DNA of 64,000 bases, from NCBI GenBank assembly GCA_039519185.1, contig CM076848.1, forward strand, positions 128,658,371 to 128,722,370. The letters run 5' to 3'. The notes below the pieces were generated by a model. That model was not told the DNA's origin and did no database searches. It was given only the letters and a program-made list of their open reading frames with translations. A program made the position numbers and the translations under genes. Below are positions 21,113 to 32,712 of the stretch, piece after piece; the stretch's first letter is position 1, and the number at the start of each line of letters is the position of its first letter. This DNA comes from Astragalus membranaceus (lineage: Eukaryota > Streptophyta > Magnoliopsida > Fabales > Fabaceae).

Positions 21113-23187
21113 ATGGGATCAAGAAGCGAGATTGTACTTAATTCAAGGTTTTCGGTTATCTGGAGAATAGATGTAGAGGGTTTGAAAGAGTTTGTCTCCT
21201 TGATGGGGTCGGAGGAGAGGGATTTATTCGGGAAGGCTTATGGTAACCTCCTCAGATTGTTACAATTAGATGTCCAAGAGAGTGCTATTATGGCCCTGAT
21301 CCGATTCTATGATCCGGACACTCGTGTTTCCTCTTCAAAGACTTTCAGTAATCACCAACTCTCGAGGAGTATGAACAGATTCTGGGGTTCTCAAAGTCAG
21401 AGTTAGCACCTTACCAATATCAGAAACGTCGGTACTCAGACCAGAGACTCTCGTTGTTGTTGCAGGTCAGTGTGAAAGAATTAGGGCTTCATAAGGAAAA
21501 GAAGAACCGTATCAGGGGTTTCCCGCTAAGTTATTTCGAAGGTTTATTGAAGTTTTATGCCCAGAATAAGAAGTGGGGTCCTTTCAAGCAGCTGTTAGCC
21601 CTAACTATTTTCGGGATCGTCCTTTTTCCTCAGGTCGAGAAGTTCGTTGATGAGACCGCTATTGGGCTTTTTCTAGCATTCATAAGTAAAGAAAATCTGA
21701 TTAACCCTGTACCAGCAATTCTTGCAGATACCTACTATTCCTTCACTCATCACCGTGTGTTAGGAAAGAAGAAGGTTGCTTCCTCTTTCCATGTTCTCTA
21801 CACCTGGTTCCTCAACCATGTTGTCACTCATAAAACGAAAGCCGCGAACTTGGTAGATTATGCCCTGAGTTGTGAGGTAGAAGCCAGAAGTGCACAAGAA
21901 TGGGTACACACTTTAGGGAATCTCAGTGCTCTCAAAGTCTGTTGGTTCAATCATCCGTGTTGGAAAGATAGGCCTTCAATACTGTTCCGGTGTGGCAATT
22001 TCCAGAATGTGCCCTTAATGGGAACCCAAGGCTACATCAATTACAATCCTTCTCTCACCATCAGACAGCTTGGGTATCCTATGAAGAATGCACCCACTGA
22101 AGACATGTTGGCCCCAATTTTTCTCGATAAGGAAGATTCAAAGAACCAAGGCTTGCTTCAGAAAATTTCAAAGGCTTGGGAGGGTGTAGTTTACAAGGAT
22201 AAAGAGGAGATCACAAAGAAAACAGGTGATGTTACTTTCTACCAATGGCTCCACCAAAGAATTCAAGATGTTTGTCCACCTCGTCAGAATTCATCGTCAG
22301 TTGGGAAAGAAGTCCCAGAGCTTCACGTTCCAAGTCTCAAAGAACTAAGTGAGGTCAAGTCTGCCTTGTTCAAGGTAGAGGAAGAAAAGAAAGCCTTGCA
22401 AGATAAGTTGGGGAAAGTAATTTCTGAGAAGAGAAAGTTAGAGAGCGAGAATGAGCGCAAGGCCGAAGCTCTCAAAGAAAGCAGCAAGAAACTTAAGAAA
22501 GAATAGGAAAGTAATCAAGAATCGAAGAAATATCTGAAAGGTGCCAAAGATGAGTTGAAAAGATCGAATGCCAAGGTGGGTGAGGCCATGGTTAGAGCAA
22601 ACGAATGGAGGAAGTTGTTCAAGAAGTCTGTGCAAAGTGAGAGAGCTGCAAAGGAATCACTAGAGGAATTCAAGAAAGAGTCTCAGTCTGTGGCGTTTGA
22701 GCTTGAAAGTCAAATAAGGTGCATCAGACAAGATAGAGGTGCAATTGAGAACATCCTTAGAGAGTATCAGCAGGCTTTAAGGATGGAGCAAGAGAATTCA
22801 GATGAGCTAAGAAGGAATCTGAGGCACATCAGTGATGCTTACTGACAGGTGAGAGAGGAGAGTCAATACTGGGAACACCGTTTTTTCGAGCTAATGGGTG
22901 GGATTGAAAAGCAAGAGATCATAGTTGAGTTGAGGGCAGAAATTCAACAGTGGAAGAACAAGTTCTACAAGTTGGCGTGGTTGGCCAACCAGGCGGTGAG
23001 GGATGTTCCCAAGAGGTTGAGGAAGGCAGAAGCTGAGAAGCTGCCTTACAACACTCCGGTGCGAGTATATGAATTCGTGGAGTACTGCAAGTCTCTGACT
23101 GAGGAACTCATGGAAAGGGCAAGAGAAGCTGCTGCAGTTAGCAAAAAGAAGAAGAACGAAGAGAAGATGAAGGCAATAGGTTTTTAG
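21113..23187 (+). pseudogene. Ogre ORF1 protein (DUF7745-like plus coiled coil), broken
   Basis: The extra ORF upstream of gag typical of Ogre, function unknown. It starts MGSRSEIVLNSRF. The N-terminal half has the pattern LLRLLQLDVQESAIMALIRF, FYDPDTR, then EYEQILGF (after a frame change near 21360), LYTWFLNH and RQLGYPM, which I associate with plant transposon DUF7745 proteins. From about 22330 to 22850 the sequence is highly charged (Lys/Glu) coiled coil, followed by a Trp-containing tail with WKNKFYKLAWLANQA. In-frame stops TAG (22504) and TGA (22843) interrupt a frame that otherwise runs to the TAG at 23185. About 690 residues if restored, so it is not producible as a whole. Confidence 0.75.
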
Positions 23188-23550
23188 ATTTTAGTTCAAT
23201 GTAATTTTCCTTTTTTAGAATGTTCACTGGGAAATTGTAATTTTTCTTTTCTTAAAGAATATTGTACTTTTCTTTGCAAGGCATTGTATTGCACATTTAA
23301 GGATATTGTACCTTGTTCTTTTCGTTGAATGATTAAAGTTATGATGCTTGAATGAAGTACGCTTATCCCGTTTGTTGATCCCAGCCGCGTTATGTTCTTG
23401 AAAATATTTGAATACACTTAAGACAAGAGCAAGTTGCACTGTGGTTCCCGGCAATAAACAACAAAAAATCATATGCATTACATTGCATTCATTAATTTGT
23501 TCTTTTGCTTATAAAAATATTTCAACTCAAACAGAAGATAAGGCAAGCTG
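23188..23550 (+). other. spacer between ORF1 and gag
   Basis: A/T-rich and non-coding. Its end, the words GCTGGTGCG and CATCGGTATTGG that begin the gag reading, is matched in the outer element at 44518-44540. There an in-frame ATG is present at 44490. No ATG precedes the gag frame here because TAA lies at 23539. Confidence 0.6.
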
Positions 23551-24336
23551 GTGCGACTACATCGGTATTGGACACGCTCACAGGCCAGAGGAATGGCAAT
23601 CTTAAGTGACCTCGATCAACCTCAACCAGCAACAGAGAATCAGGGTCATCCAGCTTCAGGCTCAGAGAATGGAAATGGGGCAGGCTCGAGCCTCGAGGTA
23701 CAGAATCAGAACCATTCAGCTCCTGGTAACTCCAGTCAGGGTGATCCTGAGATGAGAAATGAAATGAATGCCATGAAGGCACAGATGAGTGAGATGATGA
23801 GACTCCTGTTGTCCTTGAAGAATGGGAATGACTTTCAAGCTGCTCAGTGGCCTCCTTATGGCCTTCCTTTGGGTTATACTCCTCCAAATCAAGAAGCTAA
23901 CCCGGGAGCTGGTCCCGTGGCAATAGTTGAGAATGTACAGCCAACGTCTGTCGGATCAGAATGAATGACTGGTGAACCCCGGGTTCAGATCCCGCATCCA
24001 ATTGTTATACCTCAGCCCACTCCTCAGAATCTCACTCCACAGCCAGCTGCCTTTCCACAGACTCAAGGCTTTCTGTCCGGAAACTCTGTTTACCCTCAGG
24101 TTCAGCACTCAATGCTTCCACCTCCTTATGGTGTAAGTAACTCCCCTCAAGTCTATTCCGCTGATCACCAGCAGACCAAAGAGCAGTTCCAGATGTTAGA
24201 AGAAAGATTAAGAATGATTGAAGGCTTTGGCTCCAGGGCTAGGGAGGCTAGAGACTTGTGCCTTATTCCCGATGTGGTGTTGCCTCCAAAATTCAAGGTC
24301 CCCGATTTTGACAAGTACAGAGGTGCGACCTGCCCA
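23551..24336 (+). pseudogene. Ogre gag, 5' part (up to the CACTA insertion)
   Basis: The frame begins RLHRYWTRSQARGM without a usable ATG. It has a short coiled stretch (EMRNEMNAMKAQMSEMMRLL), a long Pro/Gln-rich region, and then QTKEQFQMLEERLRMIEG and VLPPKFKVPDFDKYRGATCP, the entry to the gag capsid-like domain. A TGA at 23962 interrupts it. The CACTA element splits it after the codon for Pro in CP. The frame resumes at 32716 (KSHLTMYCRKM), because the 8,376-bp element plus 3-bp duplication keeps the frame number. Confidence 0.88.
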
Positions 24337-24650
24337 CACTACAAAAAAAGCTGGACTTTGCGGCGGGCGAAATCCGCCGCAAAAGCCAAATTTGCGGCGG
24401 ATATTTGGACTTTGCGGCGGAAGTTTTTCGCCGGTAGCCAGCTCGAAGCAAACGCGTTGCGGCGGATTATCCGCCGCAAGTTTGCGGCGGATTTAGTGGC
24501 GCCGCAAAATCCAACGCAAATTTGTGGCGGATAATCCGCCGGAAAAGGGGACAAATTTTTGACGCAATATATCCGCCGGAAAGTACCCAATATCCGCCGC
24601 AAATTATCCGCCGCAAAGTACCCCTTATCCGCCGCAAAACACCCGTTTTA
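24337..24650. repeat. left terminal and subterminal repeats of CACTA-1
   Basis: About ten copies of GCGGCGGAT or its complement ATCCGCCGC lie in this 310-bp tract after the CACTACAAAAAA end. Confidence 0.85.
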
Positions 24651-25073
24651 TTTAAAAAAAAAATGAATATAATTTTTTTAAAAAAACATTTTTTAAAAAA
24701 AAATTTTTAATTATTATTATTTTAATTAAAAAAAAATTACTATTATTTTTAAAAAATAAATTTTATTTTTTTATTTTAATAATAATTATTATTTTAATTA
24801 AAAAAAAATTTATTTATTATTATTTTAATTAAAAAAAATTATTATTATTTTTAAAAAATAAATTTTATTTTTTAAAAAAAATCGTTTTAATTAAAAATAT
24901 ATATTATTTTATTAATTTTTTTAATTATTGATAAAAAAATAAAATCCAATAACTAATTAATTTTTAATTTAAAAAAATAAAAATTGGGAAAAGCAGTAAA
25001 AATATCCATACAATTAATAAAATATCCAGACAATTAATAAAATATCCAGACAAATAAATAAAATAATCTAAAG
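24651..25073. other. A/T-rich non-coding stretch in CACTA-1
   Basis: Almost only A and T, with long mixed poly-A/poly-T and AATTATTATT words. A very similar stretch lies at 31300-31560 near the other end. No gene seen. Confidence 0.7.
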
Positions 25074-26510
25074 CTACTGGGGTGCCTGCCGGTCAATGTC
25101 ATCAACATTATTATAATATGTATCATCTTGAAGTAAAGCACTGAGCGATGACATTTGGACATTAAGATCAATGTCCAGCGGGGGTGACCGCTGCTGGGGG
25201 TACTGCTGGTTTGGCTGGATCAGGGGTGACTGATGTTGGGGCTGCTGGTATGGCTGGCGGGGTGACTGATGTTGCTGCTGGTATGGCTGGAATGGCGGCG
25301 CATACTGCGGTGTATACTGCGGGGGATATTGGGATGCATACGGCGGGGGATACTGGGGTGCATACTGCTGCTGGTAGTACTGCTGCTGTGGCGGCGGCGG
25401 GTAGGATGCTGATGAGGATGGCCTCGAGCTAGACACCATCTGATCCTGCAAGAACTTAAAGCGCTCCTCCATGCGCTCCTCAGCTACCCTAGCCTGCTCC
25501 CGAATCGCCTGAATTTCCCGCTCACTTCGATCCCGAATCGCCTGAATTTCCCGATCGCTTTGCTGCTGCCGCTCGGCAATCTGACGCTGAGCCTCGCTCA
25601 GTTGCTGCGTCAATTGCCTAACCTCATTCAACTCACCAGCATTGGGAACATAATTGCGACCAGTCGAGGATCCAGAATGTGACTCTGATAGACTCGGAAT
25701 AATGCTTGTTCGAAAAGCAGCCGGTCCAATACCACCTGATCCTACCAGACGATTAGTCTTTTGGGGACCAACTGCTCTCTCCCAAACATCACGAGCTACT
25801 CTAGCCTCCTCCACTGGATCGACAGCTGCCCCACTGCCCTGTTGTGACTGATGGTACTCAGCCATCCCACCCTCGAAGCTCTCCTGAAAAAATAACCCAA
25901 CAAATAAATAACTAATTATTAATATAAATAATAAACATTAATTAATATATATAATTGTAAAAGTAGTTTTACCTGAATACGCCTCGCCCGATCTGTAACG
26001 TACTCACCAGTCTCCTCCACCATATGCATGTGGCAATGCAACTCAGGCAAAGTGATTTGCCTTTGTTCCCTCTCCACCTATATATATATATACATAAATA
26101 TATATATTATTAATTAAATACACATATTGAAAATGACTAGTTAATTATTATAAATAATTAATTAATTAATCAAGTAATAAATTAAGTAATAAATTTACCA
26201 AACGTATGTAACGCGTTGCAGTATTAACACTCCCCCCCCCCCCCCCGTGTGTGTGCAGTCACCTTTTTCAGAAGCACGGTTCTTCTTGGCTTTCTCACAA
26301 TAATTCTTAAATCCTTCATCTTTCTCCCAATACTCATTAAACTCAGCCCAAGTTGAGTCTCCCATATAAGATGGCTTCGTACGCGTATTGCGCGCCCTCC
26401 GCATCAATTCAGAATAGCGATGAGAACATCTCTTATGGAACACTCTCTGAACTGCGGCTTGCTCCCCTGGATACCATGTACATTTTTCCTATTTAAGAAA
26501 TTTACAATAA
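25074..26510 (-). pseudogene. second CACTA transposase gene (PF03004-like), probably frameshifted
   Basis: Minus-strand exons. The first (about 26490-26195) has WYPGEQAAVQRVFHKRC, RYSELMRRAR, TKPSYMGDSTWAEFNEYW and KKNRASEKG, the block known from plant En/Spm transposase family PF03004. A middle exon (about 26080-25973) encodes ITLPELHCHMHMVEETGEY. The last exon (about 25890-25074) has ARDVWERAVG, a coiled coil of E/R/Q-rich repeats (REIQAIRDR twice), then a Pro/Gln/Tyr-rich tail ending DRQAPQ. Such proteins bind subterminal repeats and assist TNP2. A G15 run (26232-26246) sits in the first exon and puts the frame off by one at that length, so it is either broken or miscalled. Confidence 0.8.
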
Positions 26511-26615
26511 TGTTGTTAATTATAAGGCAATAATTAATTAATTAATCAAGTCAATATAAAAGATAATACAGTACCAAATTAATTATTTCGTAGAATCGAA
26601 TAACTTACATTCATT

Positions 26616-29600
26616 CTAATTTGAATCCCATTCATTCTCAAAATCATCATCATCGGAGGAGTGAATTCTTGATACACCAATGTGGTCTGTTGCATCATCA
26701 CCATCAGCATCTTCGTCATCAACAACTTCATCGCCGGTGTTTGACTCATCACATAAACGAACAATGGGTTCAACTTGAATCACTTCATTTACATTAGACA
26801 TCTCTTCCATTTGATATGGCATAATATCTTCCACCGTGTCATCATTTGTCTGATCAATGCGACCTCTTGGTTTTGTTTTAATTGCGACACACCAACCACG
26901 CCTATCAGTCCGCATTGATGGATAAGGGACATAATAGACTTGTCTCACATTTTGTGCAATGACGAACGGATCATACGGTCGATATCTACCATTCATTTTA
27001 ATGTCCACTGTATTTGACTTTGGATTCACCTTTGTTCCTCGAGCAGACGGATCAAACCAATTACAATAAAAAACAACTACCTTTGGACTAAAATCTAGAT
27101 GGGGGTACTGAAGTTCATTTATGTGTTGAACCACACCATAAAAATCATCTTCACCTCCTCCAGTGACCCCCTTCATGCACACTCCACTATTGACTGTCTC
27201 TCTGCCCTGTGTCCATTCATTGGTGTGAAATTTGTATCCATTGACAAAGTATGTGTGCCATTCTTTAACACATCTTCGAGGACCGTCTGATATGTTCCTC
27301 AAGTGTTGGTTGGTAGGATTTGGCGGGAGGGAATACACATATTGACTAAACCACATTGGAAAATGCGCATGAATATGAGCAGAAGATTGGTCTTCACGTA
27401 CTGCCTCTGATGACAAGAACTCCCTAAAAAGAAATAATTTAATTGTTACACTTGTCTACTATATTAACTAATTAAGATCGATTGTTAATGTTGAGGAACA
27501 TACTCAATAAATGGTTGCACCTCAGTACAGTTTATCAACACATGAACATGTGCTGAACTTAACTCTTCATCTGTTAGCCAGTGAGTTGACTCCTTCCCAG
27601 ATGGACGACCGGGTAGACAAAAGACAGACAAAGCCAAAGGATGTCGCCATTCAGTATCCACTTCATTTCGACTGCTTCCAGGAGCAAACTGATTCTTGAA
27701 ATAATGAGAACAAAAATGTGTTGTTTCACGGTGTAGGTAAGAAGAACATATCGATCCTTCAACTCTAGCTTTGTTTTTCACCGATCTTTTTGAATCACCC
27801 ATGAACCTAGAGAATATGATATTAATATATTAATAGTCATATAATATTTTAATTTAAACTTGTTTCTTATATTATTATAATTAAAAATTAGCTGACCTTT
27901 CAAACGGATACATTCATCTGTATTGGACAGGTCCGCCAAGTTTAGCTTCATATGCGAGATGCACCGGTAGATGCTCCATAGAATCAAAGAAACCAGGTGG
28001 AAATACTCTCTCCAACTTGCATAAGATAAGTGGGATGTCTTGTTCCATTTTTGAAAGATCATCAGCTTTTAGCGTTGCAAAACACAAATTCTTAAAGTAT
28101 TGACTTATTTCAATGAGCGGATTCAAAACGTGTGTTGGCAACGAACTAAAAGCGATAGGAAGTAAGCACTCCATGAATACGTGACAATCATGACTCTTCA
28201 TCCCATGCAACCTCCCATTATCCACATCCGCACATCTAGATAAATTGGAAGAATAACCGTCTGGCATTTTCAACTCTTTTATCCACTGATAAACTGCTTT
28301 AGCTTGTTCGGTAGATAAAGTATAATTGGCTTTGGGTTTCAAAATCCTAGTACCTTGCTCAACCAACAACAAATCCTTTCGTCTACAGAAATGATCTATA
28401 TCCTTCCTAGCTTTCTCATTGTCTTTCGTTTTGCCTTTCACGTTCATGACAGTGTTAAATATGTTGTCAAAAAAATTCTTCTCTATATGCATGACATCGA
28501 GATTGTGTCTCAATAGATTATCTTTCCAATAGGGAAGTTCCCAAAAAATACTTTTTTTTGTCCAATTGTGCCATTGTCCATAGCCATCTGGACGAGAAAC
28601 AACACCGGCTACGACTTCCACAGGAGGGATATCCCTAACATTATTCCAAACTTCCTCTGGTGTCAACTGACGAGGAGGTCCAGCTGTTTCAACATTTCCC
28701 TTGATGAACGCATATTTCTGCTTTCTAAATGGGTGATCCATAGGTAAGAACCTACGGTGCGAGTCAAACCATGAAACTTTTCCTCCGTATTTAAGACTAA
28801 AAGCCTTTGTGTCAACCATGCAAATCGGACACGCCATCTTACCATGTGTCCCCCATCTAGACAACATTCCATAGGCAGGTAAGTCATTTATGGTCCACAT
28901 CAAAGCCGCCCTCATCACAAAATTTTGTTTGCGTGCCACATCATAAGTTAAAACACCATTCCACAACCTTTTTAGGTCATCAATCAAAGGTTGCAAATAG
29001 ATGTCAATACCAGCTGTTGGATTACTTGGCCCTGGAATAATAGAATTTAAAAACATGTATGGTTTGGACATACACATTTCTGGAGGAATGTTGTATGGGG
29101 GTAACAATAACTGGCCAACATGAATACGGTGTTGCCGAGGCTTGAATATATGGTGTGAAACCATCAGAGCACAAACCAAGCCGAACATTGCGCGGATCAC
29201 TGGCAAAATCTGGATGAACACGATCAAAATGCTTCCAAGCTTCACCATCAGATGGGTGACGTAATTCACCAGAATTATTTCTATTTTGATGGTGCCATGT
29301 CATTTTACCTGCGGTCTCCATTGAAGTAAACATCCTCTGTAGCCTTGGAATAAGAGGCAGATAGAACATTGATTTTCGTGGAACCGGTTTGCCTCTGCTC
29401 ATCCCTGATCTACTGACACGATAGCGTGGTTGTCCACACAACTTGCATTCCGACAACTCTCCATCATTTATGCCAAACTCATTGTTATAATAGAGCATGC
29501 AACCAGACACACAACAATCAATCCTTTTAGATTTTAAGCCAAGCTTCGATACCACTCTTTTAGCTTCATAATAACTTTGCGGTAAACTCCCTCTAATGGG

Positions 29601-30230
29601 GGTTGCATCCAACATCATTTTGGTCATATATTCCATGCACAACTCAGCAACATTAAATTGAGACTTAAGACCCAACAACCGAACACACATTGATAATTTT
29701 GAGTCTGTAGATCCTTCAAATATGGGTTTATTTGTCTCACTCAAATACATGTAAAACCTTTGAGCTTCCTCATTTGGAACTTCGTCAGCATCTGGTTCTT
29801 CAAAATCCAAATTTACTCCAACAGCGTCAGATATCATTCCCTGATAAACATCTAACGGTTGTATTCCCCATCCTTCAGATGTCGTAGTCACTGGATAACT
29901 ACTTGATGTGTGATCTACTACTTCAACCGGAACATTAACCGCAGGAACTGCAGCTACCCCTGGCGCTCCTTCCCCGTGACGACTCCATGTCCAATAATTT
30001 GGCCTAAACCCATTATTGTACAAATGAAGTCTAACTTCATGTTCATTTTTTATAGCTCGAAATGAACTTTTCAAGCACGGACATCTAATACCTCCTTGTC
30101 GCCCAAATTCTTCATGATCAATGTACTTAGCACAAAAAATAAACTCTTCTACTCCTTCTACAAAACGTCGTTTTACACCAGTTCTTCCAAGATACAATCG
30201 ATCATACATCCAACTACGATCCATTTTCAA
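26616..30230 (-). pseudogene. TNP2-type CACTA transposase, damaged
   Basis: Minus-strand gene. The N-terminus MDRSWMYDRLY...FCAKYIDHEEFGRQGGIRCPC is the transposase-associated zinc-binding domain. The TNP2 catalytic region follows (DGEAWKHFDRVHPDFASDPR, GLCSDGF, MRAALMWTINDLPAYGMLS, ACPIC), then a DUF4218 region (VHLAYEAKLGGPVQYR). After two introns (about 27880-27806 and 27503-27421) a DUF4216 domain (VVVFYCNWFDP, PFVIAQNVRQVYY) and an acidic tail ending ENEWDSN complete it. Lesions: an extra base in a G5 run (about 29096-29100) shifts the frame, and TGA at 27916-27914 replaces the Trp expected in QYRWMYPFER. Otherwise complete, about 1,150 residues. Confidence 0.92.
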
Positions 30231-31690
30231 GAACTATACGTATACTACACTACAATATAAATAAAATAAACTATCAATTACTTCATATTTTGATATATAT
30301 ATTTATATATTACTCATTTTATTTTGATATTTCAATAAACTACCAATTAATTACAAGCAACAGAATTAATTTTTTAATAATGTTTTATACAAATAATTTA
30401 AACATTATAAATAATAATTCCAAATTTAATTTTAAATTTCAATTTTTATAAGACAATATATGTTAATAAAATTTATAAGTGAACTTAATAAATAAGTTTT
30501 TTCAATATAAATTAATTTGTATTATTATTGCAAACAAAATACTAAACAAAATTTTACTAAAAATAGTGAAGTAAGTAATATTTTATTAATTACTTTAACA
30601 ACTAACCGTAGTGAAGAGAAGGCTCTGGCTTGAAGCTTATCCTGAACTCAAGCAGAGAGGAAAAAGCAGAGAGGAAAAAGGAGGAACCCAAACAATACCT
30701 AAACAAAAAAAACAACACAATTAGTAACAAATTCATATTATTATAAAATAATTTAAAAACGAATATTAAAAAAAAAAAATTAAAAACTAAAACTATTAAC
30801 TAATATCAAAAACATACCTTGAAGAAATTTCCCAATAAGAGCAGAAGACAATTCGTAGGGAGGAAGCGCTACACTTCAAAAACAGATTTAGTAGAGAAGG
30901 AGAGAATTTGGGAGAGAGTAAAAGAGAAATTTTAAGAAGAGAATGGGAAGATTGTTAGAAGTGTGAAGAATGAGAAGTGGGGAATGGATATATATAGAAA
31001 AACGCAGCCCAACGGTCAAAAGGGAATTGCGGCGGATTTGGACGGTTGCGGCGGATTTTGAAATTCAATATCCGCGGGTTTTTTTTTTCGGTGCTTTGCG
31101 GCGGATTCTGGACGGTTGCGGCGGATTTTGAAATTTAAAATCCGCGGGTTTTTTATTTACGGAGGTTTGCGGCGGATTCGTGGTACTTTGCGGCGGATAT
31201 TCAAATTAAAATATCGCGCCTTTTTTTTTAAAAATACCAAATAATCCGCCGCAAAAGCTCAACATCCGCTGCAAAAAACACAAATCCGCCGCAAATTACC
31301 ATTTTTTTCTTAAAAAAAATTATTATTTTTTTTAAAAAATTATTATTATTTTTTAAAAAAATTATTTTTTTTTTTAAAAAATTATTTTTTTTTTTAAAAT
31401 TTATTATTATTTTTAAAAAGTAAATTTTATTTTTTAAAAAAAATCGTTTTAATTAAAAATATATATTATTTTATTAATTTTTTTAATTATTGATAAAAAA
31501 ATAAAATCCAATAACTAATTAATTTTTAATTTAAGAAAATAAAAATTGGGAAAAGCAGTAAAATATTATCACCAAAAAAATATACATACAATTAATAAAA
31601 TATTTTAAACAAAAAAATAAAATAATTAAAAGCGATAAAAATTGGGAAAAACAGTAAAATATATATTTAATGTCTGCTACCCCTAAATGG
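30231..31690. other. 5' flank of TNP2 and subterminal region of CACTA-1
   Basis: A/T-rich promoter-side sequence with no gene. It includes a block at about 31025-31290 with repeated TTGCGGCGGATT words, then poly-A/T sequence like that at 24651-25073. Confidence 0.6.
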
Positions 31691-31694
31691 AGAC

Positions 31695-32302
31695 CTACGC
31701 CATTATCTTGATATGACACTCTCTTGAGCATTGTCGGCAGCAGCTCCATTACAGTGGCGTATGTCTCCATTTCTTTGTAAAGAAATTTCCACATTGTCGT
31801 GAACACCCCTTCATCTTTTTCGTTAAAAGTAACCCATTTATCAGCAAAAAGCTCATCCTCATTATTTCACCACAAGTGACATATACGTTAATCAAACGCT
31901 CGGTATCATCCTTCAACTTAACAGCTCGTCCTTGCAGTTCCTCAAACTTTCTATTTAAAGATTCAACCATATTTTCAAAATAGAAAGTTTCACAAGAAAC
32001 CATCTTTTGAAAAGATGATTGAATCTCTAAATAGAAAGTTTGAGGAACTGCAAGGATGGGTTGTTAAGTTGGAGGATGATACCGAGCGTTTGATGAGCGT
32101 ATATGTCTCTTGTGGTGAAAATAATGAGGATGAACTTTATGCTGATAAAGGGGTTACTTTTAACGAAAAAGATGAAGGGGTCTTCATGACAATGTGGAAA
32201 TTTTTTTACAAAAAAATGGAGACGTACGCCACTCTATTGGAACCCCGCTGCCGACAATGCTCAAGAGAGTGCCGTATTAAGAGATCGAGTGCCGTATCAA
32301 GA
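31695..32302. repeat. 300-bp inverted duplication with a 24-base loop
   Basis: The left arm (about 31695-31980) is the reverse complement of the right arm (about 32005-32302), with scattered mismatches. The intervening loop is 31981-32004. Both arms would encode, reading away from the centre, a peptide with ESLNRKFEELQG, DDTERL and KDEGVF. The left arm has lost one base at about 31862 (GGTGAAATAATG against GGTGAAAATAATG), so it is frameshifted. The coding origin is unknown. A transcript across it would form long double-stranded RNA. Confidence 0.88.
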
Positions 32303-32384
32303 GAATGAGAGTATTGGTAGAGGTGTGAAAAAAGAAGAAGGGGAGAAGGGGTTTATATAGGTGAAACGAAGTCAAACGGTCAAA

Positions 32385-32712
32385 AGGCAAGATCCGCCGG
32401 AAACGGAAGTTACCGGCGGATTTAAGGGATTTGCGGCGGACATAAGGGATTTGCGGCGGACGGAGGTGCATTTGCGGCGATTAATTAAAAGCTCGTAAAA
32501 AAAAAACTGTGAACCAAAATCCGCCGCAAGAACCGTTAAATCCGACGCAAAATCCAAGACGAATTTTAATCCGCCGCAAATGTCAATTTTTCCGCCGGTA
32601 ACTTTGAGGCGGATTAATTCCGCCGGAAATTCGTAGATTCCGCCGGTAACTTTGCGGCGGATCTATATCCGCCGGAAACTCCTGGCCGGAAAAACCAATA
32701 ATTCTTGTAGTG
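32385..32712. repeat. right terminal and subterminal repeats of CACTA-1
   Basis: Dense GCCGGCGGATT, GCGGCGGA and ATCCGCCGG words up to the end TTCTTGTAGTG. Confidence 0.85.

Larger units (their letters stand above)
24337..32712 (-). mobile_element. CACTA (En/Spm) DNA transposon with transposase genes
   Basis: 8,376 bp. The ends are CACTACAAAAAAAGC and CTTGTAGTG, with target duplication CCA at 24334-24336 and 32713-32715. Removing the element plus one CCA restores the Ogre gag frame exactly. Both ends are packed with TTTGCGGCGGAT-type words in both orientations, the subterminal repeats that CACTA transposases bind. It carries two minus-strand genes (TNP2 type and a second transposase) and an inverted duplication. 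It is the autonomous type but the genes are damaged. Confidence 0.96.

Noticed and set aside
24337..24650. A CRISPR-like array of GCGGCGGAT repeats
   Set aside because: Repeats are short, in both orientations and irregularly spaced. They are CACTA subterminal sites in a plant genome.
32015..32308. A functional small gene in the right arm of the inverted duplication
   Set aside because: It runs into the element's terminal region without a natural end, and its twin is frameshifted. No family recognised.
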